The notes below the pieces were generated by a model that had not been told where the DNA came from, ran no database searches, and saw only the letters and a list, made by a program, of their open reading frames with translations. A stretch of DNA of 50,234 nucleotides from Lysinibacillus sp. FJAT-14745 (GTDB lineage: Bacteria; Bacillota; Bacilli; Bacillales_A; Planococcaceae). Every line of letters starts with the position of its first letter. Position 1 is the first letter of the stretch. Of this stretch, positions 25,210 through 34,315 are shown one piece after another. The translations under genes were made by a program, and so were the position numbers. Location of the stretch: contig NZ_LITM01000015.1 of assembly GCF_001275675.1 (NCBI RefSeq), positions 135,205 through 185,438 on the forward strand, in the 5' to 3' direction.

Positions 25210-25402
25210 CATTTGTTTAGGGCCTATTTAATGAAATGTTGCCTTCACTGTTTCGATTCCTTCTTTATAAATCTTTAGTACCTCTGTAAGTCCTTTATTG
25301 ATGAGCTTTGTTTCCCTTTTCAACATATCTATTGCATAAAATTGTCTACTTTTAGGCTTTTACATAAATTTTTCTGTTCAAAAATAATAAAATGCAAATA
25401 AA
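25210..25402. other. Intergenic with a small minus-strand scrap
   Basis: On the minus strand a 33-codon frame ends near 25229 (MLKRETKLINKGLTEVLKIY, then KEGIETVKATFH) without a ribosome site. Probably a relic. Confidence 0.3.
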
Positions 25403-25481
25403 CATTCAAATAACTGTTTGACTATTTGAGTGATAGATTATATTATAAATACAATCAAATGATTATTAGAATGTTTGAATG
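25403..25481 (+). promoter_or_regulatory. CadC operators and cad promoter region
   Basis: CATTCAAATA (25403-25412) and TATTTGAGTG (25423-25432) form an inverted repeat (9 of 10). It is nearly the CadC operator of cad operons (CTCAAATA...TATTTGA). A second imperfect pair (CAATCAAATG, AATGTTTGAATG) lies at 25452-25481, just before the ribosome site. CadC would leave both on binding Cd, Pb or Zn. Confidence 0.75.
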
Positions 25482-25499
25482 AACACAGGAGGAAAAATT

Positions 25500-25862
25500 A
25501 TGAAAGAAATTTGTGAAATTACGTGTATTCATGAGGATAAAGTAAAACATGTCCAAGACAAGTTAAAAGAGAAAAAATCAATGGATGTTGCAAAAGTTTT
25601 TAAAGCTCTTTCTGATGATACACGTGTAAAGATTGCCTATGCCCTTACACTCGAGGAAGAATTATGCGTTTGTGATATTGCCAATATTATTGGATCAACA
25701 ACAGCAACTGCGTCACATCATTTACGTTTACTACGAAATTTAGGATTAGCTGAATATCGTAAGGAAGGGAAATTGGTTTATTACGCTATTCATGACCCAT
25801 ATTTTAAGAATCTAATCAGTGTTGCATTTGAAGATTATAAAGAAGGTGAAACTAATGACTGA
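25500..25862 (+). CDS. cadC: CadC, ArsR/SmtB-type metal-responsive repressor
   Basis: 120 residues from ATG 25500 (CAGGAGG upstream). It is a winged helix with the metal-site cysteines of CadC: Cys5 and Cys9 in the N-terminal arm (MKEICEITC) and the CVC pair in [10 protein letters not shown]. That is the Cys4 site for Cd/Pb/Bi. The recognition helix [20 protein letters not shown] and the wing [10 protein letters not shown] are typical. It overlaps cadA by 8 bases, so the two are co-translated. It probably represses its own operon through the palindromes upstream. Confidence 0.92.
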   Translation: MKEICEITCIHEDKVKHVQDKLKEKKSMDVAKVFKALSDDTRVKIAYALTLEEELCVCDIANIIGSTTATASHHLRLLRNLGLAEYRKEGKLVYYAIHDPYFKNLISVAFEDYKEGETND

Positions 25863-28233
25863 GGAAAAACAGGTATTCCGCGTGGACGGTTTCTCTTGTG
25901 CCAACTGTGCAAGTAAATTTGAACGTAATGTAAAAGAATTACCTGGTGTTCAAGATGCAAAGGTGAACTTTGGGGCATCTAAAATATCAGTTACAGGCGA
26001 AGCAACCGTGGAAGAGTTAGAAAAAGCAGGTGCTTTCGAAAGCTTAAAAGTATCGCCAGAAAAACCAAAACGTGTTGCTCCACCCCAAACAGATACAACT
26101 TATAGAGTTGAAGGCTTCTCTTGTGCGAACTGTGCAGGTAAATTTGAACGTAATGTAAAAGAGCTTCCTGGAGTACAAAATGCAAAAGTAAACTTTGGTG
26201 CTTCTAAAATTTCCGTAACAGGTGAAACGACTATTGCAGAACTTGAAAAAGCTGGCGCATTTGAAAATTTAAAAGTCTCAATTGATACACCTTCATACAA
26301 ATCAAAAGCACCGATTTCTGACAAAAGTGATGAGCCAGTTGAAAAGAAAGTGCCATTTTATAAAAAACATAGCACACTTTTATATGCAACCTTGTTTATC
26401 GTATTCGGTTATCTATCTCAATACGTAAATGGTGAAGAAAACCCTATTACTACCCTATTATTTGTAGCTTCGATTATAATTGGTGGTTTCAGTCTTTTCA
26501 AAGTTGGTTTCAAAAATTTAACTCGCTTTGACTTTGACATGAAAACATTAATGACGGTAGCTGTCATTGGTGCTGCATTTATTGGGGAATGGGCAGAAGC
26601 ATCCGTTGTTGTTATCTTATTCGCCATTAGTGAGGCGTTAGAGCGTTACTCAATGGATAAAGCACGTCAATCAATTCGTTCATTGATGGATATCGCACCA
26701 AAAGAAGCGTTAATTCGACGAAATGGTCAAGAAATCATAGTAAACGTAGATGATATCGAGATTGGCGATATTATGATTGTTAAACCTGGACAAAAAATTG
26801 CCATGGATGGTGTCGTTGTTAGCGGCCTTTCGGCGGTTAACCAAGCAGCTATTACAGGTGAATCAGTACCAGTTTCAAAAACAGTAAATGATGAGGTATT
26901 CGCCGGTACACTAAATGAAGAAGGTTTATTAGAAGTTAAAATTACAAAATACGTTGAAGATACAACGATTTCAAAAATTATACATCTAGTTGAAGAAGCT
27001 CAAGGTGAACGTGCTCCTTCACAAGCATTTGTTGATAAATTCGCTAAATACTATACACCAATTATTATGGTCATTGCAGGGCTTGTAGTAATTGTTCCCC
27101 CACTCTTTTTTGATGGTAGTTGGGAAACTTGGATTTATCAAGGTTTATCTGTTCTTGTAGTTGGATGTCCATGCGCACTTGTTATTTCCACACCAATTTC
27201 TATTGTTTCAGCCATAGGTAATGCTGCTAAAAAAGGTGTGTTAATTAAAGGTGGCATTTACTTAGAGGAAATGGGTTCGCTTAAAGCAATTGCTTTTGAT
27301 AAAACAGGTACACTTACAAAAGGTATTCCAGTAGTTACAAACTTTGATGTAATGAGCAAACAAAAAGATTCAAAAGAAATTCTAGCGATTATTACAGCTT
27401 TAGAATATCGCTCACAACACCCTTTAGCGTCTGCGATTATTAAAAGAGCTGAAGAAGAAAAGGTTTCATTCCAAGATATCAATGTGGATGCTTTCTCAGC
27501 TATTACTGGTAAGGGAATTAAAGGTGAAGTAAATGGCACTCTGTATTACATTGGTAGCCCTAAATTGTTCCAAGAATTAAATGTAGTTATTCCAGAGAGC
27601 TTAGAAGAAAAAATAAAAAAGCTACAAAATGAAGGCAAAACTGCCATGATTTTAGGGACTGAAAAAGAAGTATTAGCAGTCATTGCTGTAGCTGATGAGG
27701 TACGTGAATCTAGCCAAGAAATTATTGAAAAATTGCATAACATGGGTGTTAAGAAAACAATCATGTTGACTGGTGATAATAAAGGGACTGCGCATGCAAT
27801 CGGTCATCTAGTAGGGGTTTCTGAAATTCAAGCTGAATTAATGCCCGAAGATAAACTTTCCTATATCAAACAACTTCGAAAAGATTATGGTAATGTCGCA
27901 ATGGTCGGTGATGGTGTTAACGATGCTCCTGCTTTAGCAGCTTCTACTGTAGGTATCGCTATGGGTGGCGCTGGCACAGATACTGCATTAGAAACAGCAG
28001 ATGTTGCTTTAATGGCAGATGATCTGCGTAAGTTACCATTCACTATCAAATTAAGTCGAAAATCATTAAATACTATTAAAGCCAACATTATCTTTGCAAT
28101 AGCGATTAAACTTATCGCCTTATTATTAGTAATCCCTGGTTGGTTAACTTTATGGATCGCTATAATGTCTGATATGGGGGCAACTCTGTTAGTAGCTTTA
28201 AATGGATTACGTTTAATGCGTGTTAAAGAGTAA
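25855..28233 (+). CDS. cadA: CadA, Cd/Zn/Pb-exporting P1B-type ATPase with two HMA domains
   Basis: 792 residues from ATG 25855 inside the cadC end. Two N-terminal heavy-metal domains, each with GFSCANCA and nearly the same sequence ([24 protein letters not shown] in both), show a recent internal duplication; many CadA have one. The catalytic core is complete: TGES actuator, CPC in [21 protein letters not shown] with the phosphorylated Asp, SQHPLAS, MLTGDN and GDGVNDAP. The last helix has [16 protein letters not shown] as in Zn/Cd pumps. The spacer between domain 2 and TM1 is Lys/Asp-rich. A strong terminator follows. Confidence 0.95.
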   Translation: MTEEKQVFRVDGFSCANCASKFERNVKELPGVQDAKVNFGASKISVTGEATVEELEKAGAFESLKVSPEKPKRVAPPQTDTTYRVEGFSCANCAGKFERNVKELPGVQNAKVNFGASKISVTGETTIAELEKAGAFENLKVSIDTPSYKSKAPISDKSDEPVEKKVPFYKKHSTLLYATLFIVFGYLSQYVNGEENPITTLLFVASIIIGGFSLFKVGFKNLTRFDFDMKTLMTVAVIGAAFIGEWAEASVVVILFAISEALERYSMDKARQSIRSLMDIAPKEALIRRNGQEIIVNVDDIEIGDIMIVKPGQKIAMDGVVVSGLSAVNQAAITGESVPVSKTVNDEVFAGTLNEEGLLEVKITKYVEDTTISKIIHLVEEAQGERAPSQAFVDKFAKYYTPIIMVIAGLVVIVPPLFFDGSWETWIYQGLSVLVVGCPCALVISTPISIVSAIGNAAKKGVLIKGGIYLEEMGSLKAIAFDKTGTLTKGIPVVTNFDVMSKQKDSKEILAIITALEYRSQHPLASAIIKRAEEEKVSFQDINVDAFSAITGKGIKGEVNGTLYYIGSPKLFQELNVVIPESLEEKIKKLQNEGKTAMILGTEKEVLAVIAVADEVRESSQEIIEKLHNMGVKKTIMLTGDNKGTAHAIGHLVGVSEIQAELMPEDKLSYIKQLRKDYGNVAMVGDGVNDAPALAASTVGIAMGGAGTDTALETADVALMADDLRKLPFTIKLSRKSLNTIKANIIFAIAIKLIALLLVIPGWLTLWIAIMSDMGATLLVALNGLRLMRVKE

Positions 28234-28248
28234 TTAAACTCACCTTTC

Positions 28249-28284
28249 AATAGATGGGCTTTGATATGAAAGCCCATCTATTTT
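28249..28284 (+). terminator. Terminator of cadCA
   Basis: AATAGATGGGCTTT pairs with AAAGCCCATCTATT round GATATG, then T residues. Confidence 0.9.
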
Positions 28285-28442
28285 ATGAATAGGGAATGGC
28301 AACAGAATTGGACAGCTTTTTTAAGGGGAATAAATAGCTCTTTTCAAGTATAAGGGGCGTATAAGTAGCTTGACAAGGAGCCTCTATGGGCATGATTCTT
28401 TGCCCCAAAAAGCCAGCTAAATAAAAGTTTTTACTATAAAAA

Positions 28443-28476
28443 TAAGAAGAATCTATTTTAAAATAGATTCTTCTTA
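28443..28476. repeat. Perfect 34-bp palindrome
   Basis: TAAGAAGAATCTATTTT is followed directly by its exact reverse complement. It lies between cadA and the convergent PepSY gene, so it could serve as a bidirectional terminator. Confidence 0.6.
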
Positions 28477-28616
28477 AGTAAATTTGATTGGCTATCTTTC
28501 TCACAATAATTAGATGTTGTTTTAAACTTAGTTTCCTATTTTATTAATGTAGATACCCTCACATGAGTTAAACAGAGCAACAATTATTCAAGAGATTTCA
28601 TATTAACGTCTTTTGT

Positions 28617-29747
28617 TTATACTACGGCTCTCGAGTCGATTTTCTGTTTCTGTTTCTTCTTCTTGTTCTTTTTCTTATACCACCACATATAGACACCAGT
28701 GAACATCAGTATAGATGGAGTAAGACCACCGATAGCATACAAAATTTTAGTAAATAAACCACCGAAACTACCGGTATGTAATGGAAAGTGCCATGTTTGA
28801 TACATAAGCCCACTATTAACATGAGGATCTAGCTTGCCCACTACTTTTCCGCTATACGGATCTAACCATACTTTTACATTTCCATTGCCTGGATCAAATG
28901 AACTGCTGATACGAAATTCCACTGCGCCTTCTGGGTTTCCACTTTCAACCTTTTTGGGCATTCTAACTTGCATAATTGTTCCCTGAGGTACTTCTTTTTC
29001 AGCCCTACTGAACAATTCATCAAGTGGAAGCTTACCACTAGGAAGGGCTTTTGAGATAAGCTGCTCTTCTGGAGGCATCACCTTTGCTTTTCCACCAAAC
29101 CAACCAAAAATCATTTCATCATACACAAAAAGTGCTCCTGTTAATGAAACAACCAATAAAAACGGAATGGAAACTCCACCAATGACTTTATGTAGATCAT
29201 ATTGTCGTACATAAGGGTTGGCATTACGTCTTAAAATAAACCCACTTGCCCACTTTTTAATCCCTGGCCACCATAAATATAATCCTGATAATGTAATGAA
29301 AAAGAAAATAAATCCAATCATACCGATGATCTTCTCACCATTGAAATCTTTTAACAGCAACTTTTCATGAAACTCCGATATTAGGTTGAATAATGCTTTA
29401 TCCCCTAATGTTCCGTTTATGTATCCTGTTCCTGGATCTACAAAAATATTTAGTTGTTCTTTTCCTTCTTTAAGGCGGAATAAGTAAACTCCTCGAGCGT
29501 TAGGTTCACTTGGAGTATATACACGATCAATTTTACCTTTTGGATGTGCTTTTGATACAACCTGCAAGGCTTCCTGGTACGATACTTTTTCACCTTCCGT
29601 TACTTTATACAAATTAGGATGCAGCATGCTGTTTAATTCAGGTTCAAAGACTAGCAAACTTCCTGTTAAGCCAATGAGTACTATAAAAACCCCTGCTAGC
29701 ATACTAAGCCATAAATGAATTTTTGAGATGATTCTACGTGTTTTAAT
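28617..29747 (-). CDS. PepSY-associated membrane protein, Fur-controlled
   Basis: 376 residues if read from the ATT at 29747. Homologous-looking sequence IKTRRIISKIHLWLSMLAGV extends upstream of the first ATG (29702), AAGAAGG lies 6-7 bases before the ATT, and an in-frame stop precedes it. Four membrane helices (near 16-37, 145-165, 190-210, 340-360) bracket two extracytoplasmic PepSY regions (EALQVVSKAHPKGKIDRVYT, and PEGAVEFRISS with LDPYSGKVVG). HLWL, the FHEKLLL and DLHKVIGG His residues, and the WHFPLHTG His are conserved in PepSY_TM proteins linked to iron or siderophore reduction. A near-consensus Fur box lies 59 bases upstream. Confidence 0.85.
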   Translation of the reverse strand: MKTRRIISKIHLWLSMLAGVFIVLIGLTGSLLVFEPELNSMLHPNLYKVTEGEKVSYQEALQVVSKAHPKGKIDRVYTPSEPNARGVYLFRLKEGKEQLNIFVDPGTGYINGTLGDKALFNLISEFHEKLLLKDFNGEKIIGMIGFIFFFITLSGLYLWWPGIKKWASGFILRRNANPYVRQYDLHKVIGGVSIPFLLVVSLTGALFVYDEMIFGWFGGKAKVMPPEEQLISKALPSGKLPLDELFSRAEKEVPQGTIMQVRMPKKVESGNPEGAVEFRISSSFDPGNGNVKVWLDPYSGKVVGKLDPHVNSGLMYQTWHFPLHTGSFGGLFTKILYAIGGLTPSILMFTGVYMWWYKKKNKKKKQKQKIDSRAVV

Positions 29748-29805
29748 AAAAATGCCTTCTTTCTAAAAGTAGTGTGAAATTGTGAATGTAGTTAATAATA
29801 TAAAA

Positions 29806-29824
29806 GAGAATGATAATCATTGTC
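29806..29824 (-). promoter_or_regulatory. Fur box
   Basis: GAGAATGATAATCATTGTC matches the 19-bp Fur consensus GATAATGATAATCATTATC at 17 of 19 positions. It lies just upstream of the PepSY gene. Confidence 0.85.
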
Positions 29825-30180
29825 AATAAGGATTGTTGAAAATATGCTATTTATTTTTAATAGTATTATTCAATAGTTACAAATGTTCAAATAAGCAATT
29901 TTTTGATTAGTAAATTAGTATTAACAAATCCGTTTTCATCCGGTTAGATATACTTAGTCGCAGAAAGACTGTCATACACGTAATGATGTTTTAATCTTAC
30001 AGTCAGAATGTTGTCCCATACATAATAAAAAGCCATACCCGATTGGATATGCCCTTTAGTTAACATTATTTTTAACCTATCATCTTATAATTTTTTAGAC
30101 GGTTCACTATACAAAAAATAACCATTTACTAACTCTTTGGAAAATTATTTTTAAAATTAAATTTATTTAAGTAGATATTT
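29825..30180. other. Intergenic, no gene seen
   Basis: Separates the PepSY gene and YjcZ copy 2, which are divergent. A weak hairpin lies around GCCATACCCGATTGGATATG (about 30033-30055). Confidence 0.4.
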
Positions 30181-30214
30181 ATCGCAATCCCTCTTGAAAT
30201 ATTTCCATATTATA
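30181..30214 (+). promoter_or_regulatory. Putative sporulation-type promoter of yjcZ copy 2
   Basis: ATCGCAATCCCT (30181-30192), 13 bases, then CATATTATA (30206-30214): identical box and spacing to copy 1. Confidence 0.55.
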
Positions 30215-30238
30215 ATTATAGAGAGGAGGGTAATTGCT

Positions 30239-30346
30239 ATGTCTGATTATTATGGTAGTGGCACAGGTTCAGCTTTTGCGCTAATTGTTGTTCTATTCAT
30301 TCTTTTAATTATTGTCGGCGCAGCTTTCATGCATAGAGGTTATTAA
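30239..30346 (+). CDS. YjcZ-family small sporulation membrane protein (copy 2)
   Basis: 35 residues: MSDYYGSGTGSAF, then the same hydrophobic helix as copy 1 (ALIVVLFILLIIVGAAF), then MHRGY. Compared with copy 1 it lacks two Gly-Ser units in the N-terminal spacer, so the paralogues differ mainly in spacer length and tail. GAGGAGGG lies 8 bases upstream. The terminator is the same hairpin. A single helix of this kind is expected to sit in the spore or mother-cell membrane. Confidence 0.85.
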   Translation: MSDYYGSGTGSAFALIVVLFILLIIVGAAFMHRGY

Positions 30347-30422
30347 TACCTAATACCGCCAATAATGCTCATAACTATTGTAAGGTAATACTAATTTAAC
30401 CTTACACCTTTAAATCGGAACT

Positions 30423-30452
30423 AGGGGTCACAATCCTCCGGTGACCCTTGTA
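30423..30452 (+). terminator. Terminator of yjcZ copy 2
   Basis: GGGTCAC and GTGACCC stem round AATCCTCCG, as in the other YjcZ cassettes. Confidence 0.75.
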
Positions 30453-30607
30453 ATATTTTCCTCTTTTAATGTCATTCTCAACCTCCCAAGACATAATAAA
30501 TAGCCAAACTTTATGTGACTTTAATTATAGTTCCCATTATTATCTTTAAATGTTCAAATCTCTTACTTTTAAATACAACTCAGTGTCAGATTTTGTGTTA
30601 ATCTTAT

Positions 30608-30802
30608 CTAAACTTTAGATTTTTTAACTTCATGAAATTTGCTAGTGCTTACTTTTTTAATGAATTCGTATTTAGTAATTACGGTTGTTATTAAAGTTAA
30701 TTTAGGAACTGTAAAGTAAATTATTACTGCAGAAGCAATGCCAATAAAAGCACCTAGAAGAACATCTAATGAACTCCCACCCAAATTCGTAAAGTACAGC
30801 AA
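30608..30802 (-). CDS. Doubtful small membrane protein
   Basis: An open frame of 64 codons from a TTG without a clear ribosome site. One strong hydrophobic helix (VLLGAFIGIASAVIIYFTV) is followed by a Lys-rich tail (FIKKVSTSKFHEVKKSKV). It could be a real single-pass peptide or the tail of a lost gene; no family recognised. Confidence 0.3.
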   Translation of the reverse strand: MLYFTNLGGSSLDVLLGAFIGIASAVIIYFTVPKLTLITTVITKYEFIKKVSTSKFHEVKKSKV

Positions 30803-31006
30803 ATGGTTGTTGCTTAAGATGCAATAATCCTACAAATTTCCAATAATCTCAACCAAGATGAATGCCATACCTGCGCTAATGAGCATTATTTTCTTTATTT
30901 TTAGTAAACCAGAACAGTATAATAAAAATAGCTAAGAAAAGTACTTATATGAGGAAATATTAACGATTATGGAAGAAGAAATAGAATAAATAGAGGTGAA
31001 GATAAG

Positions 31007-31390
31007 ATGAAAATAAAAACAATTTTGTTTTTAATTATTTGTTCTATATGGTTAGTAGCTTGTAACAGTAATAAAGAAACAACTAAAACTATAGAAATTC
31101 AAGAATTAATTAATTTCGAAGAAGAAAAACCAGACACATTACAATTAATATCTGATGCGAAGGATATTAAAATTATAGAGAAAACATTTAAAAAAGCTAG
31201 AGAATTCGGTGAAGTAGAAAACAAAATAGTTCCGCAATATAAGATCAAACTAAATGATGAGGAATACTATTTATGGATAGACAATACAATTACAGGGACA
31301 ATAGCGAACGTGAATAGTAGAAATATGTTTTACAATATCCTAGCTACCGAAGAATTTAAAAAGGCCATTCATTATCAAGAACAAAATTAA
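31007..31390 (+). CDS. Small lipoprotein, intact member of a local paralogue family
   Basis: 127 residues from an ATG with AGAGGTGA upstream. The signal peptide ends in the lipobox LVAC (about residues 16-19), so the mature protein is lipid-anchored on the outer face of the membrane. The mature part is about 108 residues, alpha/beta, with ELINFEEEKPDTLQLISDAK, YKIKLNDEEYYLWIDNTITG and YNILATEEFKKAIHYQE. Two broken paralogues lie at 7480 and 19727. I do not recognise a named family. The YYLWID pattern recalls small extracytoplasmic domains such as those in YhfM-like lipoproteins, but this is weak. Confidence 0.8.
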   Translation: MKIKTILFLIICSIWLVACNSNKETTKTIEIQELINFEEEKPDTLQLISDAKDIKIIEKTFKKAREFGEVENKIVPQYKIKLNDEEYYLWIDNTITGTIANVNSRNMFYNILATEEFKKAIHYQEQN

Positions 31391-31490
31391 ATTACATAAA
31401 TTACTTCTACAAAATTTGATCATGGCTATTGGGATAATTTTTTCTTTGAAATTATCTTCTTCCTAGTAAATATAGCAACAATCTTTACGA

Positions 31491-31533
31491 AAAGAGCATG
31501 CCCTTACTTTATGTAGTAAAAAGCATGCTCTTT
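31491..31533 (+). terminator. Terminator of the intact lipoprotein gene
   Basis: AAAGAGCATGC pairs with GCATGCTCTTT (11 bp). Sequence and loop are shared with the terminator at 20158. Confidence 0.8.
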
Positions 31534-31864
31534 GTCTTATTTACGTTTATTTACAGGTGTGTTGATTAACCATTTTTATACATCCAAAGAGGCTGATTTC
31601 CGCTACGGGCTACTCGCTTTCCCGCGGGAGTCGAGTAGCCCTACGCTACAATCAGTTAAAATAGAAATATATTGGCAAAGTGGTAACGAAAAAATCCTTT
31701 TATCGCTCAATAATAAACTTATTTTTTCCTAATCAACACGCCTGCGTTTATTATTATATATAGTTTCATTGGATTCAGTCAGTGTACTCCGAAATATCAA
31801 TTCTCATTTTAGCGTTATCCCATGCACTTTATTACCAACGTTTTTAACTGCACTTTTTTGTAAG
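31534..31864. other. Intergenic with a GC-rich hairpin repeat
   Basis: No gene seen. The hairpin at 31593-31646 has arms around CTACGGGCTACTCG and CGAGTAGCCCTACG with an inner CCCGCGGG. It resembles the one at 20289. Confidence 0.5.
31593..31646. repeat. REP-like GC-rich hairpin
   Basis: Outer arms GGGCTACTCG and CGAGTAGCCC with inner TTCCCGCGGGAG. Its core is shared with 20289-20340. Confidence 0.6.
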
Positions 31865-32770
31865 TTACTGTTGATCAGGTTCTATATAGTAAGGATTTAT
31901 ATGAATAAGGACTTCCCCTACATCTGGATATTTATTTAATATTTTATTTTTTATTTCACGAGCTATATCATGGCCTTGTTTAATTGTTAAATCATGGTTA
32001 AGTGATAGACGAACGTCTAGAATCTTATAGTGACCGTGTTCTCTTGCACGGATTTTGTCTATTCGTTTTACTTGGTAAAATTCATGAATAGTGGCTTCGT
32101 AACCGTCTAAAAGAAACTGATCCACGCTTTTTTCCATTAAAATATCAACAGAAGGTCTAATTAATTCCATTGCGATTCTAAAAATAAAATAAGCTACTAA
32201 AGCACTTGCGATAGCGTCCGCGTATAACAAAAATGTCCATCCAATTGCATTTCCTATAATCGCTAAGAGGACTCCTATAAATGCTGCAAGGGAAGCAACA
32301 ATATCACCTTTATGATCATAAGCAATCGCTATAATAGCCTTACTATTCCACTTTTTACCCTGTTTTATGGAGTATCTATATAATATTTCTTTCGCTATAT
32401 AAGAAATTATCGCTGCAATTAATGCACTGTACTGTGGTACACTGGGTTCTTCCAAAAATGCTAAAATTGCTTCTACCAATATATATAGTGAAACTAATAT
32501 TAAAATAATTCCAACGATCGCTTCACTAATAACCTCTGCCTTACCATGCCCAAAGGGATGATCCTTATCAGGTGGTTTATTAGAGATACCTACAACTGCT
32601 AGCACAGCAATCGAAGCTACTACATCTGCCCCAGAGTGAATTCCGTCTGCAAAGACAGCCTCACTACCTCCAAAAAGGCCAAAGAAGATTTTACCTATCA
32701 TTAAAATTAGGTTGGATATAAGTGCAATCCATGCAACTTTTTTACTAATTTGTTCTCTCTCACTAACCAT
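31865..32770 (-). CDS. Cation diffusion facilitator family metal exporter (second)
   Basis: 301 residues; GGAGGAG precedes the ATG. Six membrane helices, then a cytoplasmic domain ending GEVLIHINPYYIEPD. TM2 carries HxxxD (GIHSGAD) and TM5 carries DxxxD (YDHKGD). HPFGHGKAEVISEA is the family signature. This differs from the HD/HD set of the CDF at 783, so the two may prefer different metals. DxxxD in TM5 occurs in Mn- or Fe-transporting CDF groups; that preference is inference. Monocistronic, no nearby regulator. Confidence 0.88.
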   Translation of the reverse strand: MVSEREQISKKVAWIALISNLILMIGKIFFGLFGGSEAVFADGIHSGADVVASIAVLAVVGISNKPPDKDHPFGHGKAEVISEAIVGIILILVSLYILVEAILAFLEEPSVPQYSALIAAIISYIAKEILYRYSIKQGKKWNSKAIIAIAYDHKGDIVASLAAFIGVLLAIIGNAIGWTFLLYADAIASALVAYFIFRIAMELIRPSVDILMEKSVDQFLLDGYEATIHEFYQVKRIDKIRAREHGHYKILDVRLSLNHDLTIKQGHDIAREIKNKILNKYPDVGEVLIHINPYYIEPDQQ

Positions 32771-32851
32771 TTGTTTCTCCTCCGATTAAGAGTTTTATAT
32801 TTAAAATGAGGGAAAAATTCTCCTCAAATACCCTTAATCTTCTTCCTTCAA

Positions 32852-33088
32852 TTAATACTCAACTATGATATCAGACGAATATCGAGTGGGTCTACAGCAA
32901 CCTTTTTTTCCATCACTAAATAAATTTAGAGCATAAAAATAAGTTGCCTCAGACCAAATTAGTAACTCGTATTTACTGTGAATTTCTCTTTCAGAATATC
33001 CTTCAAATGGATTCTTCATTACAGTGTAATTGCAAACTTTACTGCCACCATAGTCTTCTTCTTCAGATCTTTTGGGCGCACAATCCAT
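32852..33088 (-). CDS. Hypothetical small protein, possibly a fragment
   Basis: 78 residues from an ATG without a clear ribosome site. Acidic and aromatic, with EDYGGSKVCNYTVMKNPFEG, HSKYELLIWSEATYFYALNL and DGKKGCCRPTRYSSD. Not recognised. It follows a flavoprotein relic on the same strand, so it may be part of the same decayed region. Confidence 0.35.
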   Translation of the reverse strand: MDCAPKRSEEEDYGGSKVCNYTVMKNPFEGYSEREIHSKYELLIWSEATYFYALNLFSDGKKGCCRPTRYSSDIIVEY

Positions 33089-33109
33089 ACTAGTTTTGTA
33101 GCAGGTTTC

Positions 33110-33301
33110 TCATGTTGATTGAGCAATAGTCAGTAAGGTATTGATCGTTAAATGCCCCCCTCCAAGAACAGTAATCTTCTTATCTGCGCATCTTGTAGAG
33201 TTCATCTTTATATTTGGAATTCCATACTTAATGCGTTCTACCAATACGTTGGTGCCTAACATCTGTTGAAGAGTTTGCTTGGTTTGGATTTCCCCACATA
33301 G
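33110..33301 (-). pseudogene. Fragment of a FAD/NAD(P)-binding oxidoreductase
   Basis: A minus-strand frame lacking a start reads LCGEIQTKQTLQQMLGTNVL, then CADKKITVLGGGHLTINTLL and a stop. VLGGGHxxINTLL is the second dinucleotide-binding glycine motif of flavoproteins that start this domain with GGGHS. Both flanks of the protein are missing. Confidence 0.45.
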
Positions 33302-33372
33302 TTAACTAATTAACAGAATTTTTCTGAATTATATTTTAATCCCTTGTTAAGAATCATTGTTGATGGTAATAT

Positions 33373-33410
33373 ATGAATATATTATATGAATATTCACGAG
33401 ATATATTCAT
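33373..33410 (+). promoter_or_regulatory. Candidate TetR operator
   Basis: ATGAATATAT (33373-33382) and ATATATTCAT (33401-33410) are perfect inverted arms. ATGAATATTCA lies between them. The block sits directly before the ribosome site of the TetR gene, as expected for autorepression. Confidence 0.55.
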
Positions 33411-33427
33411 AAAGGAGGTGTTCACCT

Positions 33428-34021
33428 TTGGCAAGAGGGAAAAAAGTATTTTCTGAAGAAGATAAAATTTTGATTAAACGTAAATTGAAAGATGAGTGTA
33501 TGGCATTTTGGATTTCTCAAGGTTATAAAGAAACGAGTATTGGTGCGTTTTGTAAAAAAATAGAAATATCAACGGGTACTTTTTATAATTTTTATTCAAG
33601 TAAGGAAGAACTTTTTTTTGAAGTTTTGTATGACGTTCAAAATACTATTTATGGAAATTTTATGAAGCGAATTGAACAATGCCCTGAAAAGTCCGGGTTT
33701 GAAACAGCAATACTCGAGCTTTACTATGAATACGAAAGCAAACCATTTCTTTATGACGTAAAAACGATCGATTTCACATCATTTTATAGTAAACTTTCGG
33801 AGGAAATGAAAGAAAAACTAATATTTGATAGTAGTGATCTTTTTCGTACTGCAATCCAACGAGCAAATCTTAAATTAAAGGTTTCTGAAAAATTAGCATT
33901 TTCAACATTCACCGTACTTCTTTCAAGTATTACGAGTAAAGATGTAGTTTCACAGAACTGTGATCATTTTGCTGCATTTCAATTTATGACTAAACAGTTG
34001 GTAGCAAGTATTTTTGAGTAG
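33428..34021 (+). CDS. TetR/AcrR-family regulator
   Basis: 197 residues from a TTG start with AAAGGAGGTG 6 bases upstream. The N-terminal HTH spans about residues 20-60 (GYKETSIGAFCKKIEISTGT, FYNFYSSKEELFFEVLYDV), and the C-terminal domain is helical and unclassified. It is first in a three-gene run with two small membrane proteins (35 and 28 bases apart), which it probably controls together with itself through the palindrome upstream. Confidence 0.88.
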   Translation: MARGKKVFSEEDKILIKRKLKDECMAFWISQGYKETSIGAFCKKIEISTGTFYNFYSSKEELFFEVLYDVQNTIYGNFMKRIEQCPEKSGFETAILELYYEYESKPFLYDVKTIDFTSFYSKLSEEMKEKLIFDSSDLFRTAIQRANLKLKVSEKLAFSTFTVLLSSITSKDVVSQNCDHFAAFQFMTKQLVASIFE

Positions 34022-34056
34022 AGGCTCCATTTCAAATATAAAATTGGAGGATAGCA

Positions 34057-34287
34057 ATGACTTTATTTTGGAGTATTATAGACTTTCTTAAAGGAACAGC
34101 ACCTTTTTTTATCATGTTTGATATCATTGTAGCAATTGTTCTACTAATCTTAGGGTTAATGTTACTATCCAAAAAGAATAGGGCACTGAAGACGAAAAAG
34201 ATTGCCGGAATGGTTTGTTTATCAATTGCATTGTTAACTTTTTTGGGTGCTCTGTCCAATGCTTTGTTTTCTTTCTTCGTATTTTAA
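34057..34287 (+). CDS. Small two-helix membrane protein A
   Basis: 76 residues with TTGGAGG before the ATG. Two hydrophobic helices (FFIMFDIIVAIVLLILGLML, then GMVCLSIALLTFLGALSNAL) are separated by a Lys/Arg-rich loop (SKKNRALKTKK). No family recognised. It lies between a TetR regulator and another small membrane protein. Position suggests a TetR-controlled envelope function, for example a small efflux or stress peptide; it is too short and lacks the Glu14-type signature of SMR pumps. Confidence 0.65.
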   Translation: MTLFWSIIDFLKGTAPFFIMFDIIVAIVLLILGLMLLSKKNRALKTKKIAGMVCLSIALLTFLGALSNALFSFFVF

Positions 34288-34315
34288 ATTTCAAATGAAA
34301 GAGGGATAAAAAGAG

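Noticed and set aside
27885-28277. Minus-strand open frames under cadA
   Set aside because: Shadows of the cadA reading frame; no start signals.
28283-28504. Minus-strand open frame of 73 codons after cadA
   Set aside because: It runs through a perfect palindrome and has no ribosome site or recognisable domain.
31532-31732. Plus-strand open frame of 66 codons
   Set aside because: It spans a terminator and a GC-rich hairpin repeat, and the start is not supported.
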